Shown: one piece after another, positions 22,231 to 33,579 of the stretch
Position numbering within the stretch: position 1 is the stretch's first letter
How the letters are laid out: the number at the start of each line of letters is the position of its first letter
NCBI GenBank assembly: GCA_021399435.1
Contig: JAJTUP010000108.1
Coordinates: 120,095 to 184,094, forward strand
Length of the DNA stretch: 64,000 nucleotides
Reading direction: 5' to 3'
Source: Diaporthe sp. PMI_573
Lineage: Eukaryota; Ascomycota; Sordariomycetes; Diaporthales; Diaporthaceae
Translations under genes and position numbers: made by a program
Notes under the pieces: model-generated
Told to the model about the DNA's origin: nothing
Seen by the model: only the letters and a program-made list of their open reading frames with translations
The model's database searches: none

Positions 22231-22901
22231 ACCTATTCTGTTCAGAGGCGGTTGCGTGGTTCTAAATTAATGGATATTGGAACGGATACAATACACAGAG
22301 TGCTCACTATACTCGACTTTTCTAGCCGTTTTAGGGGTCAATGCTTTACTAAAAAGTAAAGCTAGGATCTTCTTAAGTTTATAGTTTGGTAGTTAGGGTA
22401 CCACCAAAGTCTTTCGCACGGCTATACACCCGGCTATATGATTGCGAAACAGAATCACTAGGAAGAGCGAGAAAGGAGAAAGCCTAGAAACGCAAGGTGC
22501 GGGAGATGCAAAGGTACCCAAAATCAGCTGTTTAATCCTGCAATTCTATGTTGTAGAGATTAGCCTAAAAGCGATTAGTCTACAGTACATCTGACTCACT
22601 GTCTACACACAGTACAAGCCACAGGTAGCGCACGAGGTTAGTGCTTACTTTTTCTTTTACAAACAAACATAGGCGGACACTCGTTTCGGTCTACCCTGTA
22701 ACCATTTGGATTTCTAGACGAGAGATAGATTTTTATCACATTACTACTTATTTGTCCCAGTTCTGTCGCCATATAACACTCATTTACCCAAAGCTAACCA
22801 CCATGACTTAATTAAAGACCACCGTCTTCTCACCCTCCTTCACCCAAGTGACACGAACTAGACTTTTGCTTTTTAAATAAACCTTTCCCTAATCAGAAAA
22901 A
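22231..22901. other. Upstream region of the LPMO-like pseudogene
   Basis: No gene seen. The last 150 bases, rich in C/T (CTTCTCACCCTCCTTCACCC near 22829) before the ATG at 22902, look like a fungal promoter/leader. A TATA-like TTTAAATAA lies at about 22871. Confidence 0.35.
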
Positions 22902-23468
22902 ATGAAGTCTGCTGCAGCCCTTACAACAGTCATCACCCTTGCCATAGGCCACGGCATCGTAACGTCCCCCTCAGCCCGACAAGTGGGCGACGCCTTTAAG
23001 GCCGCCCACGGCAAGCAGCCTTTCAACAACCAAAAGGGCAACCCCTACAGCAACTAGCAGTAGCTAGAGCAGAACGCCGCCTCGTAGAAAGACTTTAACG
23101 CGACTATATGCTAGTTCTTTATATATAAGGGCTACTAGCTTGCCGATAATACAGCCAACGTACAGTTCTTTACGGCGGGGCAGACAGTCTCGGTTAAGGT
23201 AGACATTCGGGCACCGCATACAGGCAACTGTAATGTTAGCATGATTAACCTAGGCACCAATAGCGTCATTGGCACGCCTATAATTAAGTTCCAGAACTAT
23301 GCCAGCATAAGTATAGGCGTTGCTAAAAACAATATCGACTTTAAGATTATAATGCCTAATATAGCGGCATAGTATGGCCAGGCCGGGCGGTATACCGTAT
23401 AGTAGTGGTAGGACAACAGGGAGGCGGACTAGACTTATATAAGCTGTATTGACTTTACTATAGCTTAA
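22902..23468 (+). pseudogene. Secreted LPMO-like (chitin-binding type-4 like) protein
   Basis: A single 189-codon frame starts with a signal peptide (MKSAAALTTVITLAIG) and continues HGIV at residue 17. That His would be the N-terminal copper ligand of a lytic polysaccharide monooxygenase after cleavage. NNQKGNPY, LADNTANVQ, TAGQTVSVKVDIRAPHTGNC and YISCIDFT match secreted fungal LPMO-like proteins of about this length. At least ten in-frame TAG codons stand at likely Gln/Trp positions, while the first 50 codons are almost clean. The family oxidatively cleaves polysaccharides outside the cell. This copy is dead through RIP-like change although no second copy is seen in the window. Confidence 0.8.
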
Positions 23469-24435
23469 GATGGTTTAGTCTAATCTGTTTTGGTCTGGTA
23501 CGGGGTTGGGGAAAAGGCGTGGCGTTAGGAGGTGTCTTTAGCAAAGTTGTACTTATTCTTACAATTTGATTCTAGCCTTGGCTGAGAGGAGACCTGGTTG
23601 CCTATCGAGCTTAGATGTCTCGTATAGCCGCGGTCTGTCACATTCTTTAATGCCATACCCTCACGTGCTGCGGACTCATGCTTCCGACATCTATTTTAAG
23701 CACATAGTATTTATTGGAGAATATTCTATAGAGCCTGCAAATAGTGTTATAAGTGAACGGGCTTGTCTTGGCATATTCTCGGTCTTGTTTCCAACGTACG
23801 CAAAGCTGTCTCACTGTACTAACCCTGCGTGTAAGAGAGCAAAATGTTTATCTGAGTACCAACTGCTAGATCTCAATCTTCTCCGTGTACAGTACATACC
23901 TAAATAGTCTAATTAAACTCGATACATTAATTATAACATTGCATTTCATAAACCACATGCCTATGGAATAGGGCAGAAACCCGACTGCCTTTGCAATTAG
24001 AGTTTGTCTGCAAGGCAGACATTGCGGCAGGGGGCACTTTGCGAAACGCCCTAACTTTAAGCTGTTTGTTTGTCCTAAATCCGCTGTCAGCTCTCGGACT
24101 AAGGAGACAGGGAAGTAAAGGCAGATCTACGTTAAGAAATACATAGACAGTATCGGCAATTCTTTAGGTAATACGGGCGCAGAACTCTAACCTCGTCACC
24201 TTGCCGCACCTAGAATGACTAGAAAACTCACCTGCCACCGCGGTCCGGACAATCTGTCATTTCTACCTGTTGAAATACAATACGTGCGCTGCGGCACAAG
24301 GCAACAGAAATCTAAGATCTCACTACAGCATTTATGAAATCAACTGGCACCTCGATGCCTGCGCAGCAGCCCCCCAGAGTGGCATATATCTAAAACCCAC
24401 TTCCCGAAAAACCCACGCCCGGCCGTCCCCAGGCA
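23469..24435. other. No supportable gene
   Basis: A 113-codon plus frame at 23566-23907 has no recognisable motif. The rest shows short frames only. Confidence 0.4.
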
Positions 24436-25221
24436 ATGTTCCTAGACGCCATCCAGCAGTCCCCCGGCCTGAGAACCCTCGCCCCGCCGTTCCTCTCGCC
24501 CAACGCCGCCACCGACGCAGACGCCCTGATCCCGAGCTAGGGCCGCTACTACCGCGCCCGCCGCAGGGCGAGCGAGCACCTAATCCACGGCCTCACGCAC
24601 AAGCCGAGCTCCTTGCGTGCCGGCGTCCTCCTTACCGACTTTGCTATCGGCGCCGCCATTAGGGCCGTTGCCGCCGTTACTGCCGTGGCCGTCATAGCGT
24701 GCGCCATTGCCGTCGTCGTAGGCCTAACCGTCAACATCGTGTCAGGCGTTGTCATCGACGCGGCTATACGCGTCGCCGTCGTGGGCATAAGGGGCGGCGC
24801 GAGGCTCGCGGCGAGCTTCGTGGCAAGCCTCCTCGCTAGTGTGGCGAGGGTGCGGAAAGGTAAGCCAGGACAAGCCAACTTATTTGTGCCCATGCTCCCC
24901 AGTCATCCCGGGAGCAAGAGGTCGTTCTGACATGGTGGTTGCGGGCTCGCAGTGTATGCCTCGCGCGGGCAAAAGCAGACAATCGAGACCGGCGCCGTGG
25001 TCCCCGCCCGGGGCGCCACGACGCCGCAACGGAGCTTTGCACCACCGCGGTACATCTTCGGGAGCACGCAGGCAAGGCAGGCGACCTCCGGGCTGAGGCC
25101 GCTGAGGCTGGCGGCATCGGCAGGGGTACGCCTAGGCGGCTCGCCCGCGGCACAGCGGTACTCAGACTGGAAGAAGGACAAGGGCGTGACCGTATTTGCC
25201 ACAATCGCCCTGGAGCAGTAG
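24436..25221 (+). pseudogene. Unknown two-exon gene with one nonsense codon
   Basis: A GC-rich island. From the ATG at 24436 the frame runs to 24859 with one TAG at 24538-24540. A 93-base intron (24860-24952) has GTAAGC, a CTGAC branch site and a CAG acceptor, and joins in frame to an exon ending in TAG at 25221. The spliced product would be 230 residues: a short N-terminal part, a central run of Ala/Val/Ile-rich segments that could cross a membrane several times (residues about 65-130), and a polar C-terminal part with SDWKKDKGVTVF. I do not recognise the family. Overlapping frames on the other strand are taken as shadows of the GC-rich sequence. Confidence 0.5.
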
Positions 25222-25892
25222 AAGCAGAGGGTCACCAGCCGGATCAGGAGGCGGAGCTGAAGCTCTAAGCGTAGACTTTTTGCATAAGGCCGGCAATGGA
25301 GCCTCGGTGGCGTTTAAGATTTCATGAATGATAACAAAAGTAGCGCTTAACTATCATGAAATAGATAATAAATACTTATATTCATAATGAGCGCCGTGTA
25401 TCTCGTGTTCCTGCGGTCAAATTGTCGAGAGATCAATACTTGTTAGGTCCATCAATAGTGGCCTCACCAAGGAAGTCCTGTGGAGGTGAGATTGATAGCG
25501 TCCACGGCGCGCATTCCCCACTTGGCTGCAGTAGTATAAATAAACTAGCACGGTCTCTGGTTAACTTCACGCTGCCCCTAGAAGAAGCAATCACATTGGT
25601 TTTAATTGGGACCGTGGAAATTTTCGTACGCCCTTAAACATGTTTGAGAAGCCACTCAAGGATACACAAAATAGATATCTACAATACAGACAAAGGCAAA
25701 GCTATTCGATGGTTGGCTGACTAATGCTCAGGCGATCAGTTTAGCACGGAGTCTGTTGGCTATCGGCTTGTTGTCATCATGAAAATATATGGAGTAAGAC
25801 ACATGAAGATAACCAGGGCTGGACCTTTTTGCCTCGCCTGAGGCACTTTGCAAATCGGTGTAACAACAAGCTTGCCACTTCCTACAGTCACT
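25222..25892. other. No supportable gene
   Basis: A 71-codon plus frame (25422-25637) without recognisable features. Otherwise short frames only. It contains the convergent 3' ends of the unknown gene and of the metallo-beta-lactamase pseudogene. Confidence 0.4.
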
Positions 25893-26810
25893 TCAGACTT
25901 CGCCGTGATACAAAGCATCCGCCCCAAAAGCAGCGTCGCAGCTCTGCTCCAAGATCCACAGATTCCGCCGGTTAAACCGCTTCCTTATTAACTGGAACAG
26001 CTCCTTGGCTCTACTCGCCTTCCCAAGCTCCTCCTCAAACCCTGTAATATACACAATGTTGCTCTGTAGCATCGCCTTGGCGTATTCCGCATCGGGCTCA
26101 AAGCGGATATAGAACGAGTGCCCCGGAATAACTATCTTCGGTTCTAGGAAGGCGATCTTAGAGACAGCCTCAATCTACTTGGCTCGCCTCTCGGCGCTAT
26201 TTGCCTCGACTAGGTACTGGTAACAATCCCCGTTATAGACAATGTCGCCCGCCACGACAAGGTCGAGATCCGCTACATAAACAAAAGAAGAGTGGTGCGT
26301 GTCGGTATACTGGATATCATAGACGTTAATGACCGTTCCATCGCCCAGGCAGACTTCGTTGGATTCAGGGAGCGCCTTGAAATCGACCCGCCTCTCAGGC
26401 ATACCACTGCCAGACGGGGACGCCGGGAACACCACCTTCCACAAGCCCTCGTAGAGCTCCGGGGCATACTGCGCCCCGACCCCCTTAACGACATAGCGGC
26501 TCGCGACGGCTTGGATCCCGGGAAAGTTGTCCTCCAGCACCGGGAAACCAAAAAAGTAGTCGCCGTGCACGTGCGTTGCCAGGAACAGCTCCAGGGTACA
26601 GTCTACAGGCAGCGTGCCCTTAATCCACGCGGCTAGGTCCCTTATACCTACGATACTGGGCGGACAGTCGACAACAACCGCTAATAAGGACGTGTAGATC
26701 AGAGTGCAGCACAGGAGTGACCACAGGTCCGAGTCGGGTAATAAAGGGTCCGGGGACAGCAAGGCCGTTAGAATGGGAGGGCAGATATAAGTTGCAAACC
26801 TGAGTGCCAT
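25893..26810 (-). pseudogene. Metallo-beta-lactamase-fold hydrolase with a nonsense codon
   Basis: A 305-residue frame from the ATG at 26810 to TGA at 25893, broken by one TAG at 26175-26177 (Trp position). The metal motif reads THVHGDY at residues 79-85, where the fold has HxHxDH. The last His is Tyr, a CAC-to-TAC type change. VVVDCPP (45-51), DTHHSSFVYV and LVVAGDIVYNGDCYQYL follow, then, after the stop, VIPGHSF with the later His. The order and length match fungal members of the metallo-beta-lactamase superfamily of unknown substrate. Loss of one zinc ligand and the nonsense codon make it very likely inactive. Confidence 0.8.
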
Positions 26811-28540
26811 AATTGCCTGAGTGTACTTTACTCTAGGAGTTCTTTTCGAAAATAATGATTCTGTGCCTATTACTTTAAGATGATTAGATATATCGATAAT
26901 GGTGTGCTGTACTTAAGCATGGAGATATGTGTAGGCATGTTGCAAGTAATTGACTTTATAGCACAACTTGTTCGATTGCAGCGAATTGACTAATGCCTTG
27001 GGCAAAGCCATGAAAAGGTTTATCCTGTCGATTTAAAAACAGTCATTAATAGCCACTCATGACAAACAAGATGCTGCCAGGGTTGCAGGTAGCCTACCCA
27101 GCTTCTTGCGTCGGCATACCCAGCTCTTTCTAGCTGCCCACCCAGTACACCTGGTTTCTAGTGATTTACTAAGAAAAATACTATATTGCAGGTCCTATTT
27201 CCTTTAACTATGCCCTACTATTTTTACCGTTCACACCTTCTACAGCAGTCCATAGCCCCCAGGTACCCTGAGTACCCTTCAAGCTTCTAAAGACTCATGA
27301 AATTATTTTACAAATATTAATGAAGTTAGAACACTTTTCTATAGGGTAGTATTGTCTTTAAAGTTTTAAGTATAAAGTAATTTACTTCTCAACAAATAGA
27401 TAGTTTATATACTTAAAACTGTTCTATAATACCTTACAAGACCTTCTGGGATGCATCTAATACTATCCATAACTCTGATTAAGAAGTCTATAGTCTAGAA
27501 GTTAGTGTTTTATTAGTTTAGGCAGTTATCTATATATTCACGATATTCTCTACTTTGTAACTGTCCTGTTGATCACGATTCTACCGCCAAACCTACCAAC
27601 AATCCTTCAATTATGCCCTAACATCCATGCGAGCGGTGATTCTAAGGCGACATACAAACATGTACATCGTAAATAACTGACGATTTAAAATTATAAAACA
27701 TTTTAGAGAGTGCCTGCTGCGCTTTTTGGAGTATGGCATGTCTCCACAACTATACCGCGCAAGAATGACATCTGTCAATTGACTCGTTTCAACACACTAC
27801 ATATATTGAAGGCTCTACGCGGCTGCTGGGAGGATAAGCTCGTACGCAGTATATTATCAAGTCATTCTAACCCAATATCTCGGAGACCTCCTCCCGGCCA
27901 TGATCATGCCACCTGCGTTGCGGCATGTCTTTCGGTTCGGCCCCGCCGGCAGACACGAGTAAATGTGCTTCTGCTGATCAAACCCTCTGTTCGACATATA
28001 TGTTTCGAGGTCAAAGGCGACATGACTTAGCCCTGGCCTGACGCAATGGGCTAATTCCCTCGGCCTCCTGTCCTACCATTTGCATTCTGGGTCACATTTA
28101 TATTGGCTCTGGAGGGTCAGAAATACAGATCTTCGAAACTTGAAATACAGAGGCGCCAGGCGGGCCAAGCAAAGCGCACTTTGAGATTCCCTGCTCAATA
28201 TCCAGGAAGGCGTTGCGGTATTCGAGCGAGGGTCTCGCTGGGAGTCATCTGGGATGAGAAACTGTCCACTGCCGGAGCTGCTGATGAGAATGAGAGTTTT
28301 TTCCGGTAGGCTGCTGGACTCGAGCATCAGAGTTTCAGAGAGATTCGATCGATGCGAGGCCGATGCGGAATGTCATGCCATCCCATTGCTCGCTGGAATG
28401 CGGACGTCTATGCCGGTGGAGGATCCCTTGTGATTGAGAATAAGTGTTTCACACGGGAGAAAACAGGCAAGACGACCAGTAGCGGATGTTTTGCCAGAAA
28501 TGTTTGGTTTGGGGTGGGTGGTGGGAGACCTGGACAAAGT
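26811..28540. other. Gene-free stretch
   Basis: Moderately AT-rich around 27.2-27.7 kb. Frames of 106 codons (27710-28030 plus) and 84 codons (28073-28327 minus) show no family features. The part next to 28541 could be the decayed 3' end of the LINE but has no recognisable RT sequence. Confidence 0.45.
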
Positions 28541-30527
28541 TCAACTCAATTTCAAGACTTCATCTGGAGGCAGATCGTCGATGGAAGGCCGCAGTGTGAC
28601 CTTCATGCCCCGATCCTGGTAGCCCAAGAAATGGAGCAGACCATATTTTGCAGGGTCGAAAGTTACCCCGCTCTCATTTGACCACTTGAGGAGCTGGGCA
28701 TGAACCACTTCTAGTACTTCGCAGTTTTTCTTGAAGCTGCTGGACCGTACGATGATGTAAGTATCATCGGCAAATGCAACTATTTCGAAGATAGAATTCA
28801 CCATCAGCCGGTCGACATCGAAAATGGGCGCAGCGAAAATGAGGAACAAGAAAGGTGACAAGCAACTCCCCTGGGGAAGTCCTCCGTTTTCAAAAAAGAG
28901 TTGTCCTTCGTGGCCGGGAATCTCAAGGACGGTTTGGCAATCACACAGCCAAGACCATACAATTCTAACAATATACCCCGGGACGCCTTTGTTAAACCAA
29001 CATTTTGATCAAGATATTACGGTCCGCGTGTGGGAAGGCTCCTAATATGTCCAGGCCGAGACAGCTGACCTTTTGAGCCTTAGCCCAGCCTGTGTGGACA
29101 AAGTTTACCAAACTGTGGAGGGCTGCTGTTGTCGACTTGCCACAAAGCCCTCCAAACTGCCGCAGAGGAAGTGCGCATGACTTGGGAAGTGAGTCCAGAG
29201 CCTGCTTTATGCGTCTGACGATAAGCTTCTCGAGCACCTTCCCGATGCCGGTCAGCAAGGCAATCGGACGATAAGATATGGGGCGGTCGTCAGGCTTGCC
29301 CGGTTTGAGAAATAGGATAGTCCTGGAAAACTTGAGCCACTCTGGGTAGTGGCCCTTGGACAGACAGGCGCCGAATATGTCTTCCAAGTAGGGAGCGACA
29401 ATATCGCCCACCATCTTGAGGGCTTCATTGCCGATAATGTCGATACCGGTTGCCTTCCTGTCGGGAAGGCTGTTTATAGATTTGAGGACTTCTCCTTGGT
29501 TTTTCTTATCGCCAGGGACCATACGCTCAAGTTCGTGTCCTAGACACATTGGGAGCTCTGGATGTACAGAACGCTCTCGGCTCGTATTGCCCTGCCCATA
29601 AATGGCGTCTATGTACATGTCGGTCTTTTCTTGAGCCGTCTTTGCTTTCCCGCCCTTGAAGTTGAAGTCTGGCGTGAACGGATTCTGGGTTGGCTGGGCC
29701 CTTTGCCGGGCCCGTTTGGCCCATCGTTGAGTATTTTGAGGGTCTCCAACAGTGCTAGAGGAAACAAACTCCTTGTACGTCATTTGCTCTTTAGCATTTG
29801 GAGACACGTGGGGTTTGTTGGCCTCGCACGGGTTGTGGGATGGAACATGCTCCTTTATAGCGTCCTCAAGGATTCTGACTATTTCCCAGAGGCCTACATT
29901 GATACCCTCGGTACTGTCCAAGTTTGGCCTGGGGAGTGCGCGGAGATTCATCTCGACACTGGTGCAAAATTCTTCCTCGGACGTCTCTTTCCGCCTACGG
30001 CGGATGCTGATCTGACGGTTTGGCGGGCAGTCGAGTGTAGCTCGGACAACCCGATGGTCAGAATTGAAACCTTCCACGCCCATCACCGACCGGTCAAGGA
30101 ACCGAGGAGCCAGGAATTCGCCGAGGAAGGTGAGGTCAATGGTCGACTGATAAGGGGCCTCTTGAACTGCCGAACGGGTGTATGTAATGACGCCTGGGGT
30201 GTTGCACAGGTGTAAACCGTGTGATCTCACGGCAGCAGCAAGTTTTCTGGAATCCTTGCATGTGGCCACTTCGGAGCCAGCCCAAAGCTTGTGGTGCAAG
30301 TTGAAGTCTCCCAAAAGGACGCTGTTGGAGCTGGAACATTCAAGAATAAGTCTTTCCATGTCGGGCGGAAGCTTCGGCTGGCTTGTGTTCCTGTGGGCAT
30401 TGTGGATTTGAAGGTCCCCCGACGGAGTCTCAAGTGCGGTGTAGCAAGCATTTCGCCCGCTTGGGCACGCGCCTTCCACCCGCTCAGTCCGCGGTGGGTA
30501 TGCTACGAGCCACGAGATAACAGACAC
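28541..30527 (-). pseudogene. Non-LTR retrotransposon (LINE) endonuclease/reverse transcriptase
   Basis: A 511-codon minus frame (28992-30527) holds an APE-type endonuclease part, with LLGDFNLHHKLWAG and GFNSDHRVV, then the start of the RT with KPGKPDDRPISYRPIALL. A one-base frameshift near 28995 (an extra T after the LV codons) leads into the RT core GGLPQGSCLSPFLFL and the catalytic FADDTYII. Similarity ends near 28541. It is of the Tad/CgT1 type of fungal LINE with EN before RT. Unlike the LTR elements it keeps normal composition, so it escaped RIP. The 5' end with ORF1 and the RNase H end are absent. Confidence 0.88.
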
Positions 30528-30842
30528 ATGTCCCCAATTCTGGGGGAGACAAACAATAAACGGGTGTCGGCCGAGCTATCTCTTGAGGAATGAGCATACT
30601 GGAATGTCAACTGGGACTTTCGGGGCTCCTGTGCACACGATGGTCGTGTGGCTGCCAGTTGGGCGCCGCAACGGGAAGCCACGAGGCACTTAGATATTAA
30701 AACCCAAGGCCATTGGAAGCAAATCACTCTCATGTTCGCCCAGAGACGGCCCAAATTCATCCCGGGATGTCTTGCAAGCTGTTTCAAATTGCAGGCCCTG
30801 TGGGTCTCTGCAGACGCCCCTCTATCGAGCACGCCCATTAAC
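30528..30842. other. Junction between the LINE and the P450 fragment
   Basis: A 111-codon minus frame (30503-30838) overlaps here without clear endonuclease motifs. It may be the degraded start of the LINE endonuclease. The P450 coding similarity starts abruptly at about 30843. Confidence 0.4.
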
Positions 30843-31450
30843 CCTACTCCGCGAGTCTATCCGGGCTGCCCAGGAGGCCGGGGGGTGCTGCGGCTCGAGG
30901 GTGATCGAGTACGGTGACGCGGTCAGGTTGCCCTTCTTCCAGGCGTGCCTGAAGGAGGCGCTGCGTATTCACAACCCCGTGCCCATGGGCCTGCCCCGAG
31001 TGGCGCTGAAGGGTGGACTGAGGATTGGGGAAACAACTCTGCCGGAGGGGACGACGATGTCCGTAAGCCCATGGGTGATTCATCACTCGAAAGAGATTTT
31101 TGGACCTGATGCGCTAAGACCTGCTAGCTCTCTCCTTGGTGAAAAAGAAAATTCGCAAAAGAACTGTTGGAACTAATCCCTAATCTCCCCAGCTCGAATT
31201 CAATCCTGATCGATGGCTTGGCCCAGACGCCTCACGATTAGATAAATACTGGTGCCCGTTCGGTGCTGGATACATGTCTTGCCCTGGCCAGAACTATGCC
31301 AAGATGGAGCTGTCCAAGACCCTATCTACCATCGTGCGGGACTATGACCTGCGCCTCGTGGATCCGACCAAGCCTCGGAAGTGGAAGGCTTGGTTCACCA
31401 TGGTGCCTTATGACTGGCCTGTTTATGTCAGCAAGAGCACATTAAGTTGA
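30843..31450 (+). pseudogene. Cytochrome P450 C-terminal fragment, pisatin-demethylase-like
   Basis: Two exon-like blocks. 30843-31113 holds the K helix KEALRIH (ExxR) and PEGTTMSVSPWVIHHSKEIF. 31193-31450 holds NPDRWLG, then the haem loop FGAGYMSCPG and the C-terminal end to a TGA. The intervening 79 bases end in CCCCAG, but the expected GTAAGA donor reads CTAAGA at 31114, so splicing should fail. The N-terminal two thirds of the enzyme are missing, and the break lies next to the LINE. The family (CYP57-like and relatives) hydroxylates or demethylates small molecules at the ER membrane and is common in accessory regions and metabolite clusters. Confidence 0.85.
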
Positions 31451-33132
31451 GCGTTTATGATGGCTCTCAGTCCTGTCTTTTCTTCCCTGGCCAGCCTACT
31501 CTTGAATCCCACACATTTCAGTGTGCATATCGGGCCTACGTGCCGTTAAGTCCAAGCGATGTCTCACTTATGACCAAGATCGCCTGTGTTAGACGTACGG
31601 GACATGGTACGAATATGCCATCAAGCGTTAGCTTGTTATATTGAGGCTCCTAGCTCTATCTGCACTTTCGGGACAAGAGGCCGCACTTTTTCATGATGGG
31701 CTTGCAAAATGCCTATTCGTGGGTCGTGGTCAATTTCAGTGTGGACGAGGGCTTCAGGAGAATGGCATGATCGAACGGCAAATGATGATGATGCTGCGGA
31801 TGCTCTTGTCATCAAATGCCCACTCAAATCAATGCCTGCACGGTTTGACATCTTTCTTCTCATATGGACTTGAATTTACGGACTGTGGTTGTTGTGGACC
31901 AGGAAGTTTTGAAGTCCTGTTCGTCGTACCACAGCTTCAACCAAGAAATAAAGTATTATGATAACGTACCTAACTGAGGCTACTATCAGGCATATGAATA
32001 TCGAATCATATGTCGATTCAGAATGAATAAGGACTACCGACGACATGTTCTTGTCACTGTGTGAGCTAGCCGGCTCAATCTACGGCTGGGTGTACATAGA
32101 TTTCCACGTATCTGGTCAATGAAGCACAAAACACCGAAGGTAGTTAGTACCCAGGTATCGGCGGACACGAGACGCGCTAGGGCATATTCAAGGTTCCATG
32201 GCAGCTTGTCCCGTCTGATAGTTTTGAGTCTGGTCCAAACAGTACCACTACATATTGTATTTCCTGCTGTCCGGGCTCGTTGACGTTCTGATGCATCTTC
32301 ATGTTACAAAATTGGACAGAGAATATATGAAAAAAACAACGCTGGTAGACTCTCGGTGGTTGGGTCTCGTCAGTAGCGGTACGAATAACGCTTCCTTGGC
32401 CCACTCCGTAGTCAGAGACATCACCAATGGCATTGTCCGTGCAGGGTCCGAAGAGTTCTGTACGCTGTCAAATGCGTTTTAGTCCTGCCCCAACGCTTGC
32501 TCCAACTACCTTGGCGGCGGGAGATCGCCAGAGGGAGGGTTAGAGGCTGTGAAGAGGTTAGGGTACTTTCGAGAGCTAAATAGAGCCAACGGTGATGACT
32601 TTTCTTTTTTGGCAGCAAGCTCGCAATTCAGACAACTCATGTTGAATCTCAGAGGGTTTCAATCTGAAAAGAGAAAACAACGTCATATCCAAACTGAATC
32701 TTTCGTCGGAACCACACATCAACCAGGGCTCCTCCTTAAATCGGTCGACGTGAGCATGGCTCACTTTAAGCGTGTTGGTCATGTGCAACATCAGTCTCTA
32801 TCTTGGCAAAACCCAGAATTAAACAGCCATGTTCCATCACTCGATTTTTTACTGCCTAGTCTGCGAGTTAAGGTTGATCTCGCTCATCTCGCCTTGTTCA
32901 GGAGCAACAGTAAGCCATGTTGTTCACACGTGAAGCCGCAATTCCTGCATCAGGCCTTCTTAAATCTTATATATTTACAAGGCCAAAAGGAGGAAGCAAA
33001 AAATATACTAACTGGAGACCTGAAGGGCCTGATATATGTCAGATCTGCAGGAAGTTGTGCAATTTGTCAAATGATCGAGGAGTATATCTGGTGGAATCGA
33101 GTTGATTGAGGAGAAGAAACGCAAGCACTAGT
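31451..33132. other. No supportable gene
   Basis: Frames of up to 186 codons (32549-33109 plus) and 75 codons (32177-32404 minus) exist, but neither strand gives recognisable motifs. Confidence 0.4.
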
Positions 33133-33222
33133 GGCTGTCCTGAGGCGCTATTTGTATGCGGCGCCTGAAACCTTGCAGCATGGTGGTACTGCGTATAGTG
33201 ATGTGTGGTCCCTCGGAGGAAC
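33133..33222 (+). other. Short protein-kinase-like remnant
   Basis: In one plus frame the sequence reads RRYLYAAPETL, then TAYSDVWSLGGT, which fits kinase subdomains VIII and IX (APE and DVWSLG). No DFG, catalytic loop or other kinase block was found upstream, and the similarity stops after it. It may be a remnant exon or a chance match. Confidence 0.3.
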
Positions 33223-33579
33223 AGCCAGAATTATGTGGGGTTCCATGTGTTTTTCGGATTTATCGTGAGAATTTGTGGGATCTGTCATGTACACAAATTA
33301 TCGAGGGACGCAGATATGTCGGTGAAGGGAAGAGGGGGACTGCGGGCATTGGCTAGCTTCAACCTGCATCCTGTCCCGAACTTTCCGTGTTAACGTCCAC
33401 ACCTTTCAGCAACAGAAAAATTGCGCTTGAGCCGCATAGTGATCCGTGCGAGCTGAGGCCCACCATCCACTGGCGGAACGTACTATGCCTAAACCAGGAG
33501 ACCCCGCTCCGCTAGCCTTCTCGGCGGTGTTCTCAATCTTTCTCGTCGTGCACCAAAACGCCATCGTCTATCTCATGGG

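Noticed and set aside
24549..25268. Several overlapping frames of 85-122 codons on both strands
   Set aside because: Shadows of GC-rich sequence. Only the spliced plus-strand pair 24436-24859 and 24953-25221 has a consistent intron.
29562..30215. 217-codon plus-strand frame
   Set aside because: Antisense to the LINE endonuclease, which has clear family motifs on the minus strand.
32549..33109. 186-codon plus-strand frame
   Set aside because: No motif; a minus-strand frame in the same place looks equally plausible, so no call.
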